From Anas platyrhynchos (Eukaryota; Chordata; Aves; Anseriformes; Anatidae): 64,000 nucleotides of DNA. Position 1 is the stretch's first letter, and each line of letters begins with the position of its first letter. Location of the stretch: the NCBI RefSeq assembly GCF_047663525.1, contig NC_092604.1:13379501-13443500 (forward strand). Reading direction: 5' to 3'. The notes below the pieces were generated by a model. The model searched no databases and was not told the origin of the DNA. It saw only the letters and a list, made by a program, of their open reading frames with translations. Both the position numbers and the translations under genes were made by a program. Of the stretch, positions 39,401-52,975 are shown one piece after another.

Positions 39401-42400
39401 GAAGCATGGGTTGCAAGAAGAATGATCTTACTGAGGAGGCAGCTGGGATGCAGAAGGAGGTAGTGATTTAGTCTGAGGTCTTGTAGTGGGTCATCTGTTT
39501 CATAAAAGAAAGAAACCTATTTTTTTAGTGTGGGATTACAGTTTTGCTGTAGTTCTCACCATTTAACTTAGTCTAAAGATTTTTACAGTTCAGTAATTTG
39601 CTCCACATTGCATGGTGCAACACAAATTCGAAGAGGTTCTAGTTCTATATGTAGCACTGTCAGAACACCTTAGGGATGCAAGAAAAGATTTCTTTCCCAG
39701 AGAATTTAACTAAACTCATATTGACTTCAAATTAGCGTTCAGATATTCTCAGATTCCTTTTATTTTTGTTGGTTTATCAGGAAAAAAAAATGCTTGAAAA
39801 GCAGTTACGAGAAATGAGGGAGCAGAGTTTGAACCTTTTTCAAAAGAGAGATGAAATTGATGAGCTGGAAGGCTTTCAACAGCAGGAAATGGCCAAAGTT
39901 AAACACATGGTAAGATTGTTTTAAACATAACTTTTTGCTAAAATTTCTGTTAGAACACCTACTCAGTGGTAGCACTGCGTTGTTTTCAGCCTTAATGCTT
40001 ATACACAGTCTTGTTCAGTGTCCAGATCCTATCAGGAGGTATGTGTGTACAGTACTGTGTAGAGTATTACAACAGTGACTTTTCTGGGAGTTATTTAATT
40101 CAGCTCATAACTTAATAAGGGAAACAGGTTTAAATGAGAAGACTCTATCAGCACTACCAGTTCATACATATTGTTAAAGATAACATTCTGCTATCCAGCT
40201 TTTGAAAAAGGAAGAATCTCTGAGCAAAGCAGAGCAGGAACTAGAGGCACGCACTCAAGAGCTAGCCCACACTAAGGAAGTGCTTCAGGATGCAAGCAAT
40301 GAGTCATCAGGCCTACGAAAAGATCTTCAGGAGTTGCAGCAGCAGTTCTTGGAGCTAGAGGCACAGAGGTATGGATGTCGTATTTCGTGAGGGGTGTATT
40401 AATTTCCCCTATACTAATACTTTGTGCCCAAGTCTGTCTTTTTTGGAAGAGTTTATATATGCAATGAACAGACTGAATAATTGCTTCTGGTGTGTCAGTG
40501 TGGATGCAAATGCCAAGTTTATATACCTTGATTTTCAAGCCAATTGAAGCAGTACTTGTTTAGGACTTTGTAAGAATGTTACAGTTTTTGTGTGTGTAGT
40601 TTGAATACTTAATCATTACCTTTTTGGAAAGTGTATAATCAAGACAGTGGCTGGTTTGAAGGCAAGAAAATGTTGTTCATGTTGCTTAGTCCATTTTCAT
40701 AAGAAGCAGAATTATCTTCCAAAGGTTATTTTTCTAGAATGCTATGTCACTTTTTTCCCTCTTTCTGTGAAGAGATGAACTAAGGACAGCTGAGACAAAT
40801 GCAGAAAATAAGATCACTGCTCTGGAGTTACGAGAACAGGAACTACAAACTGTCATTCAGAAGCTTTCTGTAGACTTGCAAAATGTAAGTTTCAGATAAG
40901 TGAGGTTTGATTCAAAGCTCCCTGTTTACAGAAGTTATATTTGATATCAGTTTTGTGTTTTTGGAAATCTAAGATTTAAATCAAGTCATTTCTCAAAATT
41001 TTTAGGCTCAAGTTGCTGGTTCCGGTTGTGAGAAGAGACTGGAAATGTTACAAGTGGAGCATGAATCTCTGAAGGTGGAATATGAACAACATAAGCTAAA
41101 GGTTAAGTGTTTTCAGACGCACCTTCTGTTGCCTGGTGTGAAGGTGTATGCTTTGGTAACGCACTGTTAGTCTGAAATGTGGTGTTCATGAAGGGTTTGA
41201 ACATCATATTGTTTTTTCAAATAGAACTTTTCCTAGAGGCATTTGTTCATGTCAAACTACAGTGGATTGGATGAAAGCTTGGCTACAAAAAATAAAAAAA
41301 TAAAAATGATTTCTTGTTCCCACAGATGACTTTTGAATTTGCTGAGAGAAATAAACTTACCGAACAGCTGCAGGAAAAAGTGTCCTCTTTGGAAAAGAAG
41401 CTAGAAAGAAATCTTTCAGGGGATGAACATATGCAGGAACTACTAAAGGAGGTAATTTTACATTTATAGGCTGCTTAAAAGTGCAATCTCAAGGAGATTT
41501 TTTTAGAACATACATTGTTTACTACATATGGAAAGAATACATGATGATGTAATGCAGGCTGTTTATGTACTTTTTGCACAGATGTCTGCATTGGTCTTTC
41601 TGAATTGTCCGTTTAAGCAATGTATCTATCTGCTTAGAAGGGAAAGAAGAGCTTTTTAACATGCCCACAAAAGGTGGAGCAACTGGAAAGTTTTACTGTT
41701 TAATCCTTACAGAGAACAGTGCGCCCTTCTTCTTATTGTTCATTTTTTATTATCATGAATTAAAGCATGAAGATGGGAGCGAGAAACTTTGTTTTTGCAT
41801 GTGGGTCCATTTTAGTATTGTTTTATTAATGAAATGCAAAGACAAATCTTAATTAAAATCCTATCTCTTTGTCTGTCTGTCCTCCTGTTCTTCAACCCAA
41901 TATAATCTTCAGAAAGCTGCTCTTGAGCTGAAACTGGATGAAACCAGGCAGCAGATACTAACAGACAGAATGCATCACGCTGATACTGTGAACCAGTTGG
42001 AAACACAGGTAAATATTTTTTTCCTACAAATGCCCACTATTTCCATCCTCTTGATACACAATACCTCTTCCTCTTGCTGTACTTTTGCTCTTGACCAAAA
42101 GTGAAGCTGTATGTCCCATTTAGTCTGAAAGGAAAGTTTAATTGATCCGTGGCTCTGGTCATCCCCCCACCTACAGTGATGGAGAGGTGCCTAGTGGTTC
42201 TGAAGTTAAGAGTTTTCAAGCATATCTTTCCTACCCAAAGAAACAAGTAGCTGGAGTGCAAGCATTGCTGAGGAAGGGCTGGGATGGTGACGAGTTTTTA
42301 AAGAAAGCAGCGTGTGTCAAGTAGACTTTCTCTCTGAACTATGTGGTTTCATTGTTTTGATGTTTACTGGGTCATCCCACATTCTGTATGTTACTGTTTT

Positions 42401-45400
42401 TTTTCTAGTGATGTAGATGCCAATGGATAAGGAAGTTAATGTATTGTTATATTTTAGAATAGAGAACTGGAGCAAAAACTGCAGACCACAACAGAAACGT
42501 TGAAAAAGATAAAAGAATCAGCTGGTGAGCAAGATCTGAAGATCCAGAAGTTGGTGAGTACGCTGCATAATATTTTCATGACCAGTTGCAAATCATTTTT
42601 CGGCATCTCCACTGGTACTATTTTCTCTGTGTTCGATTTGTTGCTCTGGTGTTTTCTTGCTGTTTGTCTCCTAAACTAATAATGTCTGTATGAGAGTGCA
42701 TGGCACTGCTGCCAAAGAAATAGTATTAATTCAGTTTGAGTATGTCACATGAAATGATGTCCAATTCTTATCAGAGAACAGTACAATTAATAAAATACCA
42801 TTTTATTACTCAGTGGTCTTTATTTTTCTTAAGGAAACTGATCTTGAAAATGAAAGAAATAAACTGCAGCAGCAGTTATCAAGTGAGAAACATCAGTATG
42901 AACAAAAAGTTACTGGACTGGAGTCTCAAATTGCTGCTCTTCAAACAGCTTGGGAATTTGATAAAACATCTACTCAGCACAAGATAGTAAGTACAGGGGG
43001 CACCTGTTCAGGGGGCACCTGAGTCTTCACAATTATTTTAACAAAGCTAGTAGATACATTGTCTGAATGTGCTTACTCAGAGCTCCTAAGCACTCCAATA
43101 GATGTTCTAATACTTTGAGACATTAAATATGAACAGAGAACTCACTGGATCTGTTTAAACAAAGCATTGGAATACTTGTGCTTAGTACTTAAGCAGTCTT
43201 TATTTTACAGAGCCAGTTGGAGAAGGAAAATGAACATCTTAATGAAAGCAGAGAAAAGTATGAGAGTTCATTAAAAAATCAAGAATCTGAACTAAACAGG
43301 CTAAAGGTAAGGGCTTAATTGGTTAGTGATACCGGTTAAATGTTGTGCTTAGTTTGAGAAACAGTTCCTGGCAAGGTGTGTTACCTTCCTAACACTTGGA
43401 ATCAGATTGCATTTAGGTTCTGTGTACTTAAAGCTGCAAATCATCTCCGTTCCTCAGTAGAAACGCATCCGAGGAGTGTTACAAATGGGTGATCCTTTCC
43501 TGAAACAGAATGCTTGTATCTGCCCAAATCAGGCATAAATAATACATTCCCATATTGTCAGGCATGAAGAGCTTTTAAATCCTGTTGGCAGCACTGAACG
43601 CAGAATAGTTCCACATCAATTCCACTCGTAGCATTCAAAAAAAGCAGTCATAAGCCTAAGTGGAACTTGGTTAGGTATTTACAGCTTATGCTTAGTCTTC
43701 TGACTGTAATTTTAGATTGTTGAAAATTTTATCTTTAGCTACTGTTAGATGCCTAATTAAGTTTAAAGATAGTTGTAGGAAGGAGCCACCACTTTGTAAC
43801 AGATACTTCAAGCTAATAAGAGATCTTTTAAGATATGTTTGGGGTCTTTTATCAGTTCTGTACTGCTCCTACGCGTGCAGGTGTCAGTAGTACAGTCAAA
43901 CAAAACAATGGTGCACAACTGGAAATAAATGTAAATCATAGTGTATTAGAACACCGATAAATTGTAGTTGCTAATGGATTTGGTTTTAAAGATGAGACAC
44001 TGACTTGATTTTAGTTGTCTCAAGTAACATCTGAATTACCTTTGTTTTGCAGAAGGAATTAAGCAGCAGAGAGACTGTCAGCACTGAAATTGCCAAAGCA
44101 CTGGAAGAAACACGAAAACAGAGGGAGGAATTTCAACAGCAGGTTGGTCAATACCCATAGTCTAAAATATGTTCAGGTGCTCTAACTTCTAACAGATCGG
44201 ATGAGACTTGGCTGTAATGTTCCTGTCTGTTACATTAATTAATTGGAATCATCTTCAGCATGCAAGACAGCCAGGGTTGCCTCAGTAAACGTGAAAGTTG
44301 GGGTGACTATGTAAATGCTTGCACAAGAATCTTTATCAATTTATGCAAGCTATTCCAGTGGGAAAATGTAAAATGCTGCTAGCTGCGAAGTTGGAGACAT
44401 TTGTAAGTTTGTAGGCTCAAGAATTAGGGCAGGCTGTGACATTTACTATAAAAAAAACGAGGGGAAGACCAGTTGGTAGCAAGTGAACACATTTACTCAG
44501 AATGGAGATGATTATTTCAGACCCCTTTAATCTGTAGGATGGTGTGTAGTCCCAGTGGGCAAGTCATCCTGAGACATGGCTAGCTGGCTTTTTTTTTTTT
44601 TTTTTTAAATCATTCTGTTGTTCCTTTTAGTGCTTGTATCACATCTTTGTCCCTCTTAAACACAGCAGTTCTAGAATCCTATGCTCCCTTTTAGGGAGGA
44701 GTTTATATCCAGTAACCGAATGGAAACTCTAGGTAGTCTTATTTTGTTCTTCTATTTGTTCAAAGCAGTGTAGTGGATAATGGGAACTCCTGTTTTCTTA
44801 AGCTGGGAACTGTCAGCTGAGCAAGTTTGAATTTAGTTTGATCTTGATCTTTCGGCTTCTTCATGCTTCTAGAACAGTTGCAGATAACGTACTTGCTCGA
44901 TCCAGCTGTAGAAGGGGTACAGAGATATCCAGTTTTGCACAGCGGCTGTTTTACAGCTGCCACCTGCTGGTTATGAGGCAACCTGCAGTTGTGACACGGA
45001 GCTTGTTAGAAGTGGAAGTGTGGTTTTAGCTCCAGCACCACGTTGACTTCAGTGCTTTCTAAATGAGGACAGTGTGGATGTGATGCCTTCTGTGAGTCTT
45101 GGGATAGATCACAGACATCCAGACTGTATTATCTGTAACACTAATGCTGCACAAACTGCTTCTCAAGGTGCTGTATTGCCTAGCACAGGGCTCACGCAGC
45201 CCCTGCCTAGTTGTAGATACCAGCCGCTGCCTTCCACTGATAGAATTCTTCTCCAGTCCTCCCCCCTTGCTGCACTCCCCAAAATTCTGAACCTGAGATA
45301 TGTTGAAATCATTCCATAGCCTCTTCTAGTTGCACGTCTTTAATGAATTCTGTTTGTTTGACTGCTTTGAAGGTTTCACATCTGGCTTCCTTAATAGAGG

Positions 45401-48400
45401 AAAAAGACCGACTTATTGGTGAAAAATCTGATGTGCTTCTAAAACAGAAGGAAGAACTAAACCAACTCAGACAAGGTTAGATCAAACGAGCTTACTGTAT
45501 TCCAGATAGCTTCATCTGAGTACAGTCTTGCTGTACTTCTTGTAGGCAAATGTATTGTGCAAAACACATGAAATAAAGAATTGCAGTTCAAAAACCGCTA
45601 CTTTGTTGTACCACTTTAAAAACTGCACTTAGATGAAATACATTATTTACATTCTTAAAGAGCAGTTGTAGGCTGATATTCCACAATTATACTAAAAGAT
45701 GAAGTGCAGTCATCTTCATTCAATTCCAGGCACCTCTGTGTTTCTCGTGTGTTGTCATTGCTTAGAAAGGGAACAAAACTTTAGCCTCTTGTTGCACCAT
45801 TCCACTGGCTAGCCATTTGTGCTCACAGCTCAGCCCCACGTGTTCCTGCACAGTCGGAACACAAGTTGCAGACTTCTGGTGGAGGTCCGTGTTCTTTTAG
45901 AACAGGTATAATTTATAATTATACTTTTAAGTATTAAAATCACCCTGACTTTTAAACAGCTAGAGCACTCCTCCGCAAAAATATGTGCATGAGATTGGTG
46001 GCTTAAATTTCATTGTCTTCTGTCTTTGTGACAGAGCACAACTCAAAGGTCAGGATTTACTGTCAGTGTATCTTGCTTTGTCTAAGAAAAATAATTAAAA
46101 AAAAAAAAAATCCCATTTGATTCAGAAGACTGATACTAAGCAGATTTCTCCTTCCTCAGATCATGAAGCTGTCTTGCTGCAAATGCACCAGTTGCAATCT
46201 GACATAGAGGCATGTAATAGCCAAGCAATGGAGAAAGAAGAAATGGCAAGAAAGGAAATAGATGAGTTGAAGTTGCAGGTACAGGAATGCATGTTGGCCA
46301 GAGAACATGAGAAAAATGTGAGTGCAATTGCAAAGCTTCTCTCTTCTGACTTTTTTGGGAAAATCAGCAGTCGTGCAAGAGATCCAACTTCTGTCATGCC
46401 TTGGTGGTACACCATTATTTGTTGCTCTTTGTCTTCCTAAAGGAAGCTGTTTGCTCTCAGATCTGTGAGTGGTTCAAGAAGGCTACCACCTTATTTTATT
46501 TGACTTACTCAATCCCCTCAAAACATTTTATGAGACTGAGACCCAAAATCTCTGAAGAGGCCACTGGGAGACGATGTAGTCTACTCAATTGTCACTAATG
46601 CTTTGTACTTAAAAAACAAAACAAAACAAAACAAAACACACAGACACACACACATCAGAAAACTGCTGCCACCCACACGCAAAAGCAAACAAGCAAAAAA
46701 CAAAAACAAAACCCTACAGAAGTAGGAAAGTTTAGCTTTCTCCCTGAAGAGTGATCATGAGCTGCAAATACCATGATATCTCTGCAGTTCACCGTTTTTC
46801 ATTTTTACAGGTTTCAGATCTAGAAGAATCAGCAGGACCCTTGAACAACGAGCATTTACATCCTCCAGAAAACCGTGTGATGGAACAGAATGGAGAGGTA
46901 GCAGCTGCAGATGTCATTCAACTTCAGAAGGATAACAGAGAGCTGGAACAGCAAATTGTTGAGAAAAACAAGGTAAACTGAAACAGGAGAAACAGCTGTT
47001 AGTCTTTCCCATTTTAACTAGGAAGCCTAATAATTGGTGCTACCTGTGCCACAGCCTTAGGAAGACGGGCCTAAGCAGGCTTCCCAAATGAGAGATCCAA
47101 TCTGAATCCAACATTCTATAAGTAATTTCTTCCCCTCTGGATTGTATGAGGGTATCATAACAGTAAATGAAAACTGCAGCTAGAGTTGTAAGGAAATCTC
47201 TTCTTGTGGCATGTTCTGCTCCTTATCTGTTTTGGAGGAAAGAAGCACCAAATGATACCTTGCACAGCTTTCTTGCAGAACCCTTTTGTTTGAATTCATT
47301 GAATTAATTTCTGTTGTGCTGTCATTAAAACCCAAGTGTCCTATTGCATGCTTGTGAACATGTGCAGCCAGAAAGACAAGACATTCAGGTTGCTTCTTTG
47401 GAGCTGTCTGTGTTTAATTATTGTTCTGTTCCTTACACTTACTTGTCATGGGTTTTTACATATACCTGTGGGTCAAAATGTGTCCTAACAGTGAATGCTA
47501 TGTTAGTGCTGTCCTTTGCTCTGTTGACAGATGATAAAGCAGTTACAGCAAAGAATGACAGAACTGAAAAAAACCCTCCAAAAAGAACTGGTAAGTGTTA
47601 TGTTTCTCAGTCTCTTTCCAGCTGGCACTCCCTGACAGTTACTTGAACCAGGAGTTCCAAAAACTTGACTGCTAGCTACAGTGTATTTTTTTTTCTTTCT
47701 ACTGGGAATGCTTGCAGTTTCCTTGCATTTGCAGGCAGTTCTGTGAACCCTTAACTTAAGGAAATAGGTCATCCTAGATCATTATTTATTGAATGGATGG
47801 TGTGACAGGTAGCCATCACCACCGAGCTATTGCAACGTCGAATTATAGCAATAGATGACCTGTGTTTGGTAGTGTCCAGCATCCAGTACATTTCTGTGGA
47901 GCGATTGGCTGAGGTTTGATGGCTACTTAACTGCCAGTCATTGAAGTTTTCTCATAGGAGTGAGGTCAGCCCTCAGGGAAAGCTCTTCTTTAATCCCTCG
48001 TACGATAGCTTTTCTCTCTGAGAAAAAGTTCTATTTTAAACATCTTAAAAGCAATTTAAAAATATTCTAATGATGTGATTTTTGTTCTGAACTTGAGAAT
48101 TGTTTGGAGAAAGCCTTCATTTGAAAAGCATAGAGCAGATGAGTGGTGAAAGAAAATGATCAAATGACAGTTTCTAGGCTGAAGCCAATTCTGCTGGTTT
48201 GTGTCACGTAGACATAACACTAACAGCAACTAGCTTCTGTCCTAGAGTCTAGGGAGGGGTGAAGATGCTGCTCTGCTATGATACCTTGAAGGATGAGAAG
48301 CTCGTCCTGTTGATGCCAAGGTTTTACCCACCTTGTGGGTACAAGCCCTCTGCGTTAGATATCTCAGATGCAAATCTTCTCCCAGTGCCAAACTGACACA

Positions 48401-50581
48401 GTCCACAATGTACCACGATGTCTCTTTTCCTTTTCAGAAAATAAGGCCTGACAGTGAGGTACCTGAAGTACGTGAAAAAACAAATTCTGAAGTGCCTAAT
48501 ACTTCTGTGACTGTCACAAACAATTCTGATTTAAATGACTCAAGGGAGATAAACTTTGAATACCTTAAACACGTTGTACTAAAATTCATGTCCTGCCGGG
48601 AGTCTGAGGTAAAAATGTATGCTTATCTTTCAAGTCTTTTCTTCTCTAGAAACTGGCACCTGCTAAGGATACTTCTGTGCCAGTTTCATACTTTTTGCAC
48701 TTAAAAAGTAATTGACTGATTCAGCACAGTAACACAAACTAGCTAACAGCAGTATGTTTGGAAGTAGAGATTTTTAGGATCTAAATGGAAGGTAGGAAGT
48801 AATTATGTCTGGAAGTTAAAGATCCGAAGCCATAAGGCGTTCTCTGCGCTATTCTTAAAAAGCATATGGAGTAATGCAATTAGTGTAAAGTGGCTATATA
48901 TTTAAGGCAGCAACAAAAAAGGATGACATAAACCACTTGCTATTAAGGTGATATTTATGAGGTGCAATTCTGTGTGCACTGGGGCTCCTTTTTGTTCTCT
49001 ACGTTATTTTGGAAAAAATACAGGTAAAAGTCATGACAAATACACTTTTCTTATTTGCAAGTCAGACAGTAGATAAGATCAAGGAAATAATAGTGCAGCT
49101 CCATGGTTTCTTGACTGCTTCACTCCTTTACTAGTTCTTCATGATTGACACATTTAGAATACTAGTACTGTGCAGTTAGTACACCTAAGTGTGTGCTTAA
49201 AACACCATGATTCTTACTTACCTATGTGCTGGCTTGATCAACTTACCAAAGCTTAAAGAAACTAGGATGCCACAGGAGCCACGCTTCTTTATTCTTACTA
49301 ACTAGGCTCCTCATTTAGTCTTTTTTCCCCCAAATATGCAAACCACTATTAAAGAACAGAAAGCCAGGAAACACAAACAGAAGAAATAAGGTACAAGCTG
49401 TCCTGGCCGATTGGAATTGGGGATAGTGGGAAACTGTTGCTCTGCTGCTCACAGTTGTGACTAAAAAGTCTGTCACTAAAACTGCAGAAAAACAGTGCTG
49501 CACTGTAGTCCAAAATGTGGAGCCTGAGAGCATCATAAGCAGCAAAACTCTGTGGTTTCTTTCAGGCATTCCATCTAATTAAAGCTGTATCTGTGTTACT
49601 GAATTTTTCGCAAGAGGAAGAAAATATGCTTAAAGAAACTTTGGAGTACAAGGTAAGGGTTCTGTTCCACTTGCAATCTCTAACTGGATTCCGAGCAAAA
49701 GGAATGAATGTTCGTTGATGCTAGGAGATCATGAAAAATATATTTTCCAAATGTTAGGTACCATAATACGTGTAACTTACTATTAAAACGTTAGCTGATT
49801 GCATAGATACACGTTGGAAATAGTCTATCAGCAAGGGAAATACAGAGCGACTTTACAGTGCTTCAGAGGAGCGACAGCACAGTTTTGCCCAGTGGAATTA
49901 GTCTGTGCAGGAAGCTAGAAAGCTCTGCAAGTAGTCAAACGTTTAAGAGGAAACTGAATTCTTGGTTGTCATGTTGACATTAGGCTTAGACACCTAGATC
50001 TGTTTCTCCTTTCCCTTTGTGTGAAATGAGATCTGTTATATGCCCCTGGCTGTGTCATTATTAGTGGATGTTCATAAATGAGTGCTGCCTCAGTTTCTTC
50101 TATGTGCCCTGCATTCATTTCTGCTGACTTGGTGGGTTGAACACATTCGGTCTACTACCCCTTGCCATCTTTTTCAGAGAGTAGCTTAATACTGGATTAA
50201 CTACAGGTAACTACAGGTACTGTTTAAATTACTAGATTTGTTATTACTTTAAAGAATACATATAAGTGTACTCCAGTAGTGTTCACTTGTGAAAACAGGA
50301 TGCTGTTCCTTCTAGGCTTGGTTATGTGAAACTGTTTTCAGTTTCTTCATCTGAAGTCCGCAGTGTTGTTTTATAAACAGCTCTTTCCATCAAATGATAG
50401 GGAGATACATAGGTGCTGTATTCTTTTTTTTTTTTTTTAAGTCTTCAGCTTCTTAAAAGTGTGTACCCAGCATAATGCGTGTTGTGCTTTCCTGTCCTAG
50501 ATGTCGTGGTTTGGGTCAAAGCCATCTCCTAAAGGCAGTATCCGGCCATCTATCTCGAGCCCAAGGACACTGTGGTCTTAA
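36436..50581 (+). CDS. GOLGA1: GOLGA1, golgin-97 (complete, 22 coding exons)
   Basis: Golgin-97 is a trans-Golgi coiled-coil tether. Its C-terminal GRIP domain binds Arl1-GTP, and its extreme N-terminus captures endosome-derived vesicles (family knowledge). Exons: 36436-36570, 37229-37319, 38137-38211, 38552-38649, 39191-39223, 39781-39909, 40199-40368, 40773-40884, 41006-41101, 41326-41451, 41913-42008, 42458-42553, 42834-42986, 43211-43306, 44053-44142, 45373-45475, 46160-46317, 46811-46972, 47531-47590, 48438-48608, 49566-49652, 50501-50581. Phases are consistent and give 805 residues (human 767). The start [12 protein letters not shown] matches the golgin-97 tip. Residues about 60-690 are Glu/Gln/Lys-rich coiled coil. 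GRIP spans about 733-779, with the Arl1-contacting Tyr in NFEYLKHVV at about 735. The C-terminus MSWFGSKP...TLWS follows. Exon 41006-41101 (32 codons) has no clear counterpart in the human protein I recall. The gene converges on ARPC5L. Confidence 0.96.
38817..38912 (+). repeat. Perfect 48-bp tandem duplication in a GOLGA1 intron
   Basis: Bases 38817-38864 are repeated without mismatch at 38865-38912. It lies between the coding exons ending at 38649 and starting at 39191 and touches no splice site. Perfect identity points to a recent duplication or an assembly artefact. Confidence 0.9.
42994..43022 (+). repeat. 15-bp tandem duplication beside a GOLGA1 splice donor
   Basis: Two copies of CAGGGGGCACCTG plus two bases begin eight bases into the intron after the exon ending at 42986. 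The donor itself (GTAAGT) is intact. The G-rich copies could act as intronic G-run splicing enhancers; that is inference. Confidence 0.75.
44589..44606 (+). repeat. Poly-T tract T18 in a GOLGA1 intron
   Basis: A homopolymer run in the intron between exons 44053-44142 and 45373-45475. It is far from both splice sites. No element body was recognised next to it. Confidence 0.75.
46615..46654 (+). repeat. (CAAAA)n followed by (CA)n simple repeat
   Basis: About five CAAAA units run into a short interrupted CA repeat within the intron before the 46811 exon. Similar TTTTG or CAAAA runs occur at about 19349, 26404 and 29584. They look like simple repeats; no attached retroposon was recognised. Confidence 0.65.
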
Positions 50582-52975
50582 GGGAACCTGAAAATGGGCG
50601 TTCAGCATCTAGCCACTTTTTTTTTCTGTGAAAAGAACACTGAACACACCACTTCAGGTGTGTCTTAATCACTGTCATTGCAGTATTTTGTACAGGAACT
50701 TTGAAGCTGTTTACAAAAGTAATACTGTGCAAGGAGAAATTTTCACTACAAACTGCAACACCTCTTCTGGGTTGGATTCGGGGACCATTGTCTCGATGGT
50801 CTTTCAGAGGAAGTCAGCTCCTTGTGCTCGTCAATCTGGTTTTCTTGGCACCAAAGGGTAACGTTAACCTCACTAACACCGGTGCTGGCAGTTCAAGCTT
50901 CTAACACGTGCATCTGTTATGAGGGTGGCTCCGGCTTCTGTTACGGAGTGCTAGAGTTGAGTAACTCTAGACACAGTCAAGCTTCCGTGTCTCGCTGTGG
51001 AAAGCAAGCGATGGAAGAAAAATGTTGGCAATACTGTACTGAACTTTTGACAGTTTGAGAAGGCTTTCAGAGAACAGGAGCAGGAGCTTTAACCAAAAAG
51101 AAATTTGCCTTGCCTTGTTATACTGACATAACTAATAATTTGCATCTTTTCATATCACTGTGTAATTTAAGGTGCATATATCCTGGCCTGCAGTCCTGAA
51201 GGCTGCATGTTGATGACGATTATTTAATTTGAGAGCACAACTTTAGAGTTGTCTGATTTTACTTTTCTTAAAGAAAAATAATATTTAAAATGGTCTTAAT
51301 TATAGTCCTAATACTCAGTCGCCTTTAAAACTAATCTATTAGTCTGTACTATAGGTTGTTAGCATTGGGAAGAAGGGGAGGTAAACTATTTTAAATTTTT
51401 AAAGCTGAATTCCAGGTATTGTAAATGCACACTGAAAATAGCTTTTATTTAAAAAAGAAAAAAGAAAAAAAAAGTGAAGAATATTGGTACTATTTTTTTT
51501 TCCTTTACAAGTCTGATAGTGACAAAATTTCATAACCAGTATCCACCTCTCTTGTGGTTTTGTATAGTTCAGATACTGATGCTTAGAAACTGTTATGAAC
51601 ATGTAGTGGGCTGTTAACTGTGTCCTAGCTACATGGTAAAAGGAACGCTGCTTATGAGGTTTTTGGTTTTGAGGGCAAAATTAAACTCTTAATAGATCTT
51701 GGTTCCAGCAGGTTGCTTCCTTCTGCCTTAGGAAGAGGGGACCAAGCTGGCACAGACTGGAAGCACAATTTTGCCCTTTAGTTACAACACCACCACGCAA
51801 TCTAGATGAAAAGAGGAAGCAGCAATCAGTCTGGCTCCTTAAAATTTGGATGTATTTTCAAAAAACTATGCATGTACGAAATTTGAGCAGGCTGCAATTC
51901 TGGTAATTCTCTTACAATGAGGTTCATGTTACTAACAATGTTAAATGCAGTCAAGAAAATCCCACCTGTCCTTAGTGAAAATAAGGTCACTGTTCAGAAT
52001 TTTAACTTTGTTTGCTAACAGGGGTCTGAATGACCTTGGTGGTGGCAATCCAGAGGCAGTGCTGAGTTTCAGCACGTGGACTGCTCCCATGCACGCGGAC
52101 GCTGTGGTGAAGATGAAAGTATCCTACATGGGGTCAAGTTGGTAGAGCAGTAAATCTGCTGCAAATCTTCAGTTTGGGTTAAGTAGCCATATATAAGACA
52201 GGAGCTCACAGTAGCTATTACCTTGGCACAGGTGACACTCCTCAGTTTAGAGCTAGGCTCAATTTAAGTTCAGTAAAACCACCAGGACTTCTTAGTACAT
52301 TAAACTTGTCAAAACAGAGTCTAGCAACTTTTGATCCATGGCACTTAACTGTATAGAGTAGGGAAGTTTAGGGGAAGAGTACAACTCTAATAATGAAAAC
52401 AGACAATCAGAAATATACTTTTTATCAGCTGCTCCTGTATTGAAACAAAGTGGGGGCAGGCCGATAACCCGATTGGTTCTGGGGAGGGCCTTTTCCTTTA
52501 GAATGTCCCCTTGTCCTGTTTCTGTGGGACCAAGGCCAAGGGACAGGATTCTCTCGTGCTGATGCCTGCTTAATGACAGATTGGTTTAAGTTGAGCCTGG
52601 GTTGAAAAGTTACTGCTGAATAGTAACAAATGCAGGACAGGTACCCTAGAAGAAAGCGTGATACGTGTCGTAGGTAACAGACTGACTAACACTTCTCAAA
52701 GCTCATACAGGATCAACTTACCGTAACAACTAGTTCTCAAGTGTTGAATTTTCTTCAGATACCAGAGCAAGAATGGTGTGTGTGTGTGGTGTACTAAAAA
52801 AAAAAAAAAAGCTAATGCACTTTCCCTTGTATAGGAACAGTGGTATACACAATCCTTTCTATGGCCAATGGATTTCTTTCCTTCTATGCTGTAAATATGG
52901 ATTGTATTGAAACACTATGAAATTTGTGGTGCAATACATTTTGGATTAAAACTCTAATCTTGATTTCTTCATAGT
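50582..52975 (+). other. GOLGA1: Probable GOLGA1 3' UTR
   Basis: AT-rich sequence after the GOLGA1 stop, with no coherent open frame on either strand. An ATTAAA at 52945-52950, followed by a T-rich CTTGATTTCTTC stretch, is the most convincing poly(A) site before the oppositely oriented ARPC5L 3' end. Earlier ATTAAA words could give shorter forms. The end is an estimate. Confidence 0.5.
52945..52950 (+). terminator. GOLGA1: Candidate GOLGA1 poly(A) signal ATTAAA
   Basis: This is the second-commonest poly(A) hexamer. It is followed within 15 to 25 bases by U-rich sequence and lies about 2.4 kb after the stop codon. It is some 530 bases short of the convergent ARPC5L poly(A) region, so the two transcripts need not overlap. 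Confidence 0.45.
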
